Shown here: one piece after another, positions 60,081-64,000 of the stretch
How the letters are laid out: every line of letters starts with the position of its first letter
How positions within the stretch are numbered: position 1 is the first letter of the stretch
From: Oscillospiraceae bacterium
GTDB lineage: Bacteria > Bacillota > Clostridia > Oscillospirales > Acutalibacteraceae
Direction: 5' to 3'
DNA length: 64,000 bases
Assembly (NCBI GenBank): GCA_015066095.1
Contig: SVPC01000005.1
Coordinates: forward strand, 30,142 to 94,141
Position numbers and translations under genes: made by a program
Notes under the pieces: generated by a model
Told to the model about the DNA's origin: nothing
Databases searched by the model: none
Seen by the model: the letters and a program-made list of their open reading frames with translations, nothing else

Positions 60081-60901
60081 TGTCAGGTAAACTTTATGTT
60101 GTAGGTACGCCTATAGGTAATTTGGGAGATTTTAGCCCACGCGCTATTGAAACCTTAAAGAAAGTAGACTTTTTGGCGGTAGAAGATACGCGCGTAACCG
60201 TAAAACTGCTCAATCATTTTGATATAAAAAAAGAGATGCTTGCTTACTATGAGCATAACAAGGCATCTCGTGGTAATTTGATATTAGAGCGAATGTTAAA
60301 GGGTGAAACCTGTGCTATTGTATCAGACGCGGGGATGCCTGCTATATCTGACCCGGGTGAAGATTTGGTGCGCCTTTGCCATCAAAATGGTATACCTGTA
60401 GAATCTGTGCCGGGACCTAGTGCTATTACTACCGCACTTTCAATTTCAGGTATGGCATCGGGCAGGTTTTGTTTTGAAGGGTTTTTAACCACCCAGAAAA
60501 ACGGCAGACGCACTCATTTAGAAGAACTAAAAAATGAAAAGCGTACAATGGTGTTTTACGAAGCACCGCATAAATTACTTGCTACATTAAATGATATGTT
60601 GAGTGTTTTTGGTGAGCGTGATATCGCAATTGTGCGTGAACTTACAAAGCTTCATGAAACGGTATTTCATACCAATTTTACAGGTGCTATCGAGCATTAT
60701 ACCGAGAATGCTCCGCGCGGTGAGTTTGTACTTATAATAAGCGGCGCGAAAGAGCAAGAAAAGGTTTATACTCTGGAAGAAGCGGTACTTATCGCTAAAA
60801 AATTGGTGAGCGAAGGACAATCTACTTCTTTTGCAGCGAAAGAAAGTGCGAATATCACCGGACTTAAGAAAGGTGACATTTATAAAAGTCTTTTAGATTA
60901 G
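60080..60901 (+). CDS. rsmI: 16S rRNA (cytidine1402-2'-O)-methyltransferase
   Basis: RsmI adds the ribose methyl at C1402 in the ribosomal P site. The 273-residue tetrapyrrole-methylase-fold enzyme shows KLYVVGTPIGNLGDFSPRAIETL, VEDTRVTVKLLNHFDI, SDAGMPAISDPGEDLV and GPSAITTALSISG, all family-typical. Length is as expected. GGAGG lies upstream in the previous gene and the ATG overlaps its stop (TAATG). Confidence 0.96.
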   Translation: MSGKLYVVGTPIGNLGDFSPRAIETLKKVDFLAVEDTRVTVKLLNHFDIKKEMLAYYEHNKASRGNLILERMLKGETCAIVSDAGMPAISDPGEDLVRLCHQNGIPVESVPGPSAITTALSISGMASGRFCFEGFLTTQKNGRRTHLEELKNEKRTMVFYEAPHKLLATLNDMLSVFGERDIAIVRELTKLHETVFHTNFTGAIEHYTENAPRGEFVLIISGAKEQEKVYTLEEAVLIAKKLVSEGQSTSFAAKESANITGLKKGDIYKSLLD

Positions 60902-60914
60902 TAAAGGTGAATTT

Positions 60915-62408
60915 ATGGAAAACAAAGAATTTGAAAATTCTAAGGCAAATGAAAAATTTGATATTGTTACTACCAATAAAAAATACAAAAGCCAACGCTT
61001 TAAAAAGAAAAAGCGTGGTATTGCAGGTTTTTTTCAAAAATTAGGTGATTGGTTTAAAGCGCGTAAGTGGTGGCAAAAGACATTGCTTATTACTACTGTA
61101 GTTGTTCTGATTCTAACTATCGTTGCCTGTATTGCAGTACCAATGTTTTTAGATTACAATTATAATCCTATAACTGATAATCCCGAGGAATTAGGCTTTG
61201 AAAATATTATTGACGAAAAGGTTGTTAATATTGCACTTTTCGGTTTGGATACTCGTGACGAAAACTCCTTTAAGGGCAATTCCGATAGTATGATGATTTT
61301 AAGTCTTAATACCGAAACTAAAAAGATTAAAATCGTTTCTATTATGCGCGATTCGCTTGTTAAAATTGAAAAGAATGGTAAGACCTATTACCAAAAGATG
61401 AACAGCGCCTACGCTTCGGGCGGTCCTGAACTTGCAATTAAGACTATAAACCGTAATTTCGGTCTTGATATTTCGGAGTATGCCACAGTTAATTTCTACG
61501 GAATGGCAGAAATTATTGACGCGGTAGGTGGCATAGATATAGAACTTACCAAGCAAGAAGTTTCTACCAACCATAAAGACGGTTTTAATGGTTTGGTTAA
61601 GCGTCATTGTAAAAAATTAGGAATAGACCCCAAGCCGTACTATATAACGACTGCAGGCAAACATCATGTTAACGGTATTCAGGCAGTTGCATATTCACGC
61701 ATACGCAAGTTTGTGAATATTTGGGGTACTAATAACGATTTCGGCCGTACAGACCGTCAGCGTTTTGTTATGGAGCAACTTTTTAATAAGGCGCTTACAT
61801 TGGACAAGTCAAAGTATTTAGGTCTTGCAAAAGCGCTTATGCCCTATACCGAAACATCACTTTCTTTGAGTGAAATAATGGGTCTCGCTTTTGATATTTT
61901 GCTTGAATCTCCGAAGTTTGAACAAACCCGTATGCCGCTTAATGAATATCAGATGAAAGCACCGTCTATACCCAAGGTTGGCTCTACTGTTTACTACGAT
62001 TTGGACTTTGCCAAAGATTTGTTACACGCCTTTTTCTATCAAGATATTTCTCCAGAAGAGTACGTAAAGATTAACGGTATCGGTAAAAATGACTGGTATA
62101 GAAATATGTTTGGTGAATCACAGGGCCCTGTGGAAGATAATATTAAACCGAATGACGACGACGATGAGGATGGCGAAGATTTAACCGAGTCAGACTTTGT
62201 TGATTCTTCAAGTACCGATTCCACAGGTTCCGAAGATACTACATCTTCCGATGTGAGTTCAGGTTCGAGTTCGGATGATACTACCACATCATCAAATGCA
62301 ACATCATCTGGTACAAGTTCAGGCTCAAGTTCCGATGTGTCCGGTACTTCGAGTGGTGGTTCTTCTGTCTCACAAGAAGGCGATTCTTCACAGGCTTCTA
62401 CGCAATAG
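60915..62408 (+). CDS. LytR-CpsA-Psr (LCP) family cell-wall ligase with Ser/Thr/Asp-rich tail
   Basis: LCP proteins transfer undecaprenyl-linked polymers such as teichoic acids or capsule to peptidoglycan outside the membrane. The 497-residue protein has a basic cytoplasmic tail, one membrane helix (about 57-80), and an LCP domain (about 105-330: NIALFGLDTRDE, SDSMMILSLN, IVSIMRDSLVKI, RKFVNIWGTNNDFGRTDRQR with conserved Arg/Asp). After about residue 410 there is an 85-residue low-complexity tail of Asp/Glu, then Ser, Thr and Gly, that is probably disordered and outside the cell. The attached polymer is unknown. Confidence 0.92.
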   Translation: MENKEFENSKANEKFDIVTTNKKYKSQRFKKKKRGIAGFFQKLGDWFKARKWWQKTLLITTVVVLILTIVACIAVPMFLDYNYNPITDNPEELGFENIIDEKVVNIALFGLDTRDENSFKGNSDSMMILSLNTETKKIKIVSIMRDSLVKIEKNGKTYYQKMNSAYASGGPELAIKTINRNFGLDISEYATVNFYGMAEIIDAVGGIDIELTKQEVSTNHKDGFNGLVKRHCKKLGIDPKPYYITTAGKHHVNGIQAVAYSRIRKFVNIWGTNNDFGRTDRQRFVMEQLFNKALTLDKSKYLGLAKALMPYTETSLSLSEIMGLAFDILLESPKFEQTRMPLNEYQMKAPSIPKVGSTVYYDLDFAKDLLHAFFYQDISPEEYVKINGIGKNDWYRNMFGESQGPVEDNIKPNDDDDEDGEDLTESDFVDSSSTDSTGSEDTTSSDVSSGSSSDDTTTSSNATSSGTSSGSSSDVSGTSSGGSSVSQEGDSSQASTQ

Positions 62409-62416
62409 GTGATTTT

Positions 62417-62596
62417 ATGAAAAAGACTAACTGTGAAAATTGCTCTAATTATGTTTATGATGACGAGAGCGATTGCTATTTTTGTGAGGTTAATCTTGAC
62501 GAGGATGAAATGCAACGCTTTTTGACTTGTCAGAATTTTCCCTGTCCTTATTTTAATTTTTATGATGAATATGGTATTGTAAGAAAACAAAATTGA
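62417..62596 (+). CDS. 59-aa Cys-rich protein (DUF6472-like)
   Basis: A short frame starts at ATG 62417 behind AGGTG and ends at TGA 62594-62596. The protein has seven Cys in the pattern CENC, CYFC, TC and PCPYF with acidic stretches (YDDESDCYFCEVNLDEDEM). It resembles small uncharacterised Clostridia proteins (DUF6472, from memory) and likely binds zinc or a cluster. It sits between the LCP gene and plsC with eight-base spacings, so it is cotranscribed. Function is unknown. Confidence 0.8.
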   Translation: MKKTNCENCSNYVYDDESDCYFCEVNLDEDEMQRFLTCQNFPCPYFNFYDEYGIVRKQN

Positions 62597-62604
62597 GGTT
62601 TAAA

Positions 62605-63435
62605 ATGATTTATGTGTATTTGGTGCTAAGCGCTGCTTTGGTACCGATTCTTAATAATTTTTTTGATATATTAAAACAAAGTTATTCGTGGTGGTTAGTG
62701 CCAGTACTGTTTGTAGGCTTCTTTTTGGGTTTTGTTTTGCTTCACGCGATTTGGCTTTTGTTGTCTTTCGCATTTGTAAAACTTGATTCCAATCAAGATA
62801 AAGGTGCAAAATATTATCGTTTTGTTTTGAAAATGACTTTACCTTTGGTTATAAGCCTTGCAAGGGTCAAAATAAATGTAAGCGGTGTACCGCTTGACAG
62901 TATACCTACTGATAAAAAAATGTTTTTTGTTTGTAACCATCAGCACGATTTTGACCCCGCGGTTATATGGTCGGTTTTTCCAGATAACGAAATTGGGTAT
63001 ATAGGTAAAAAAGAAATTTACAAGACAATGCCTTTTATTGCAAAAATAATGCATAAACTTTATGGTTTGCCTATTGATAGGGACAATAACCGCGAGGCAG
63101 TCAAAACAATAATAGGCGCTATAAAACTTTTGAAAGAAGAAAAAGCATCGGTGGCGATTTTCCCTGAGGGATACACCAGTAAAAAGTGTGAATTGTTACC
63201 TTTCAGAAACGGTGCTTTTAAGATTGCTTTAAAGGCGAAAACTCCCATAGTTGTTTGTGTTCTTAATGGTACGCGTGAAATACCTAAAAGAATGGTATGG
63301 TGCGGTTGCGAGGTTGATTTTTGTGTTGTTAATGTAATAAACCCCGAAGAGTACGAAAATATGAACACTAACGAATTGGGTGATATGATTTATGCCCAAA
63401 TGCAAGAAGCACTTAACAATTTGAAAAAAGGCTGA
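62605..63435 (+). CDS. plsC: 1-acyl-sn-glycerol-3-phosphate acyltransferase (PlsC family)
   Basis: PlsC adds the second acyl chain to lysophosphatidic acid to form phosphatidic acid. The 276-residue protein has two N-terminal membrane segments (about 1-55) and the acyltransferase motifs NHQHDFDPAVIW (H-x4-D catalytic pair, near residue 115), FPEGYTSKKCELLPFRNGAFKIALKAKTPIV. The longer N-terminus than the E. coli enzyme is common in Clostridia. GAGG precedes ATG 62605; the in-frame TTG 62593 overlaps the previous gene. A terminator closes the 48-63 kb run. Confidence 0.9.
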   Translation: MIYVYLVLSAALVPILNNFFDILKQSYSWWLVPVLFVGFFLGFVLLHAIWLLLSFAFVKLDSNQDKGAKYYRFVLKMTLPLVISLARVKINVSGVPLDSIPTDKKMFFVCNHQHDFDPAVIWSVFPDNEIGYIGKKEIYKTMPFIAKIMHKLYGLPIDRDNNREAVKTIIGAIKLLKEEKASVAIFPEGYTSKKCELLPFRNGAFKIALKAKTPIVVCVLNGTREIPKRMVWCGCEVDFCVVNVINPEEYENMNTNELGDMIYAQMQEALNNLKKG

Positions 63436-63439
63436 AAAT

Positions 63440-63473
63440 AAAATGTCAATCTTTAAAAAAAGATTGACATTTT
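63440..63473 (+). terminator. Terminator of the long rightward operon
   Basis: AAAATGTCAATCTTT / AAAGATTGACATTTT with a four-base loop. Its right arm contains the -35 box of the next promoter. Confidence 0.88.
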
Positions 63474-63492
63474 ATATTTATAACTATATAAT
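63464..63492 (+). promoter_or_regulatory. Consensus promoter for the tRNA-Pro locus
   Basis: TTGACA (63464-63469), 17-base spacer, TATAAT (63487-63492). The expected start near 63500 lies 18 bases before a partial tRNA copy and over 210 before the intact tRNA. Confidence 0.85.
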
Positions 63493-63517
63493 AATATGTG
63501 CGCGTAAAACTCAATAT

Positions 63518-63540
63518 CGAGATGTGGGTCAGTTTGGTAG
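63518..63540 (+). pseudogene. 5' fragment of tRNA-Pro
   Basis: The first 23 bases of the intact tRNA-Pro recur with one change. Counting the 12 bases upstream, 63506-63540 matches 63702-63736 with two mismatches in 35. It ends abruptly after the D-loop. Confidence 0.85.
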
Positions 63541-63701
63541 CTTTGAGTTTGACCGCGTCCGGGGGGACGAAACAGGGAAAACGAAAAGGCGCCGTGGTCG
63601 AAATTTATAGGCGCGACCTGCGCCTAAATAAATTTCGGGAACCGCAAGAGTAAGCTGCGTAGCAGCGCGAGAAGATTGTGCAACAAAATCTACAATTAGT
63701 A
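63541..63701 (+). other. Structured insert between tRNA fragment and intact tRNA-Pro
   Basis: 161 bases with strong inverted repeats: GTCC/GGAC near 63557, CGAAATTTATAGGCGC pairing with GCGCCTAAATAAATTTCG (about 63599-63637), and GCTGC-GTA-GCAGC (about 63654-63666). No convincing ORF is present; a minus-strand frame across it also runs through the tRNA and is judged spurious. Confidence 0.6.
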
Positions 63702-63713
63702 AAAACTTAATAT

Positions 63714-63790
63714 CGAGATGTGGCTCAGTTTGGTAGAGCGCTGCGTTCGGGACGCAGAGGCCGCAGGTTCGAATCCTGTCATCTCGACCA
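63714..63790 (+). tRNA. tRNA-Pro (CGG anticodon)
   Basis: The 77-nt cloverleaf has acceptor CGAGATG/CATCTCG and anticodon stem CTGCG/CGCAG. The loop TTCGGGA gives anticodon CGG. It carries the GTTCGAAT T-loop and an encoded CCA. Confidence 0.97.
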
Positions 63791-63792
63791 AC

Positions 63793-63833
63793 AAAAAGAC
63801 CTCTTTTGTCTACTGGACAAAAGAGGTCTTTTT
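63793..63833 (+). terminator. Terminator of tRNA-Pro
   Basis: AAAAAGACCTCTTTTGTC / GACAAAAGAGGTCTTTTT, perfect 18-base arms with T tail. Confidence 0.93.
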
Positions 63834-64000
63834 GAATGATGTTTGCCTTCGGCAAATGATGTTGGGCAACACCCAATGATGACGGCTACGCTTAATGATG
63901 TGTGGCTTCGCCACATTTTGGGGCAAATATCGCATCATTGCGACCCAAGGGAGCAACATCATATTTGCGTAGCAAATGCATCATGTCGCCATTGGCGATG
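63834..64000. repeat. Array of small hairpins joined by ATGATG, then CATCAT
   Basis: Units of a small palindrome plus ATGATG repeat at the left: TTTGCC-TTCG-GGCAAA-like, TTGGG-CAA-CCCAA, an imperfect ACGGCTACGCTTA unit, TGTGGC-TTC-GCCACA. After about 63920 the joiner switches to CATCAT (63933, 63957, 63981 regions) with ATTTGC-GTA-GCAAAT and GCC-ATT-GGC palindromes. The array is thus itself an overall inverted arrangement and continues past the window edge. Confidence 0.7.

Noticed and set aside
63529..63876. 115-codon minus-strand frame across the tRNA-Pro locus
   Set aside because: It reads through the intact tRNA, its terminator and the structured insert, and has no ribosome site; its residues are explained by the tRNA complement.

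Overview
The window looks like chromosomal DNA from a low-GC, endospore-forming Clostridia bacterium, probably Oscillospirales/Ruminococcaceae-like. Supporting this are spoVT, a meso-diaminopimelate type murE (DNPR motif) with dapF, Rex-type control of adhE, indolepyruvate:ferredoxin oxidoreductase, class I two-subunit fumarase, ribonuclease Y, and many strong sigma-A promoters (TTGACA-N17-TATAAT type) with U-tract hairpin terminators. The lineage is inferred from gene content and style only; there is no rRNA here.

Layout. 1-10 kb: tail of an upstream gene, degV, a yitT/ZIP pair, a Cys/Met PLP enzyme followed by dapF-murE, the pyrophosphatase hppA, and a convergent alpha/beta-hydrolase. 10-25 kb: fumarase (fumA/fumB-like), adhE plus a small-molecule kinase, an AraC-controlled xylose module (GH3 beta-xylosidase, xylB, xylA), then a small accessory block (AlbA_2-type regulator, lipoprotein/XRE pair) ending at intact spoVT. 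Related repeats punctuate this 12-25 kb stretch. They include two truncated copies of the 5' end of spoVT and palindromic REP-like sequences, so the region reads as modules separated by repeat debris.

25-31 kb: a palindrome-dense MITE-like element, tRNA-Thr behind a chain of hairpins, an XRE regulator, then a leftward operon DUF951-prfA-tsaC-coaE-M18 aminopeptidase followed by a Cys-rich membrane protein. 31-36.7 kb: two CNNM/CorC-type membrane proteins, a YerB-like lipoprotein, a short MGMT-like protein, tRNA-Arg, and rplJ-rplL behind an L10 leader. 36.7-43.9 kb: an aromatic/aryl-acyl-CoA region (acyl-CoA ligase, OFA-type transporter, iorA-iorB, paaK-type ligase, tandem-ACT protein).

43.9-48.3 kb: rlmD, an AT-rich gene of unknown function, a decayed D,D-carboxypeptidase remnant and rny with a long structured leader. 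48.3-63.4 kb: one long rightward run with overlapping or nearly touching genes: FG-GAP-like lipoprotein, response regulator, histidine kinase, DUF1385, prmC, recA, recX, rimO, pgsA, cysE, cysS, tRNA1(Val) methyltransferase, rsmI, LCP protein, a 59-aa Cys-rich protein and plsC. 63.4-64 kb: tRNA-Pro separated from a consensus promoter by a partial tRNA copy and a structured insert, then an array of small hairpins joined by ATGATG/CATCAT.

The most unusual material is non-coding: the spoVT-derived repeats with a possibly conserved 18-codon mini-ORF, the operator/terminator palindromes around the AlbA_2 gene, the tRNA-Pro insert, and the hairpin chains.
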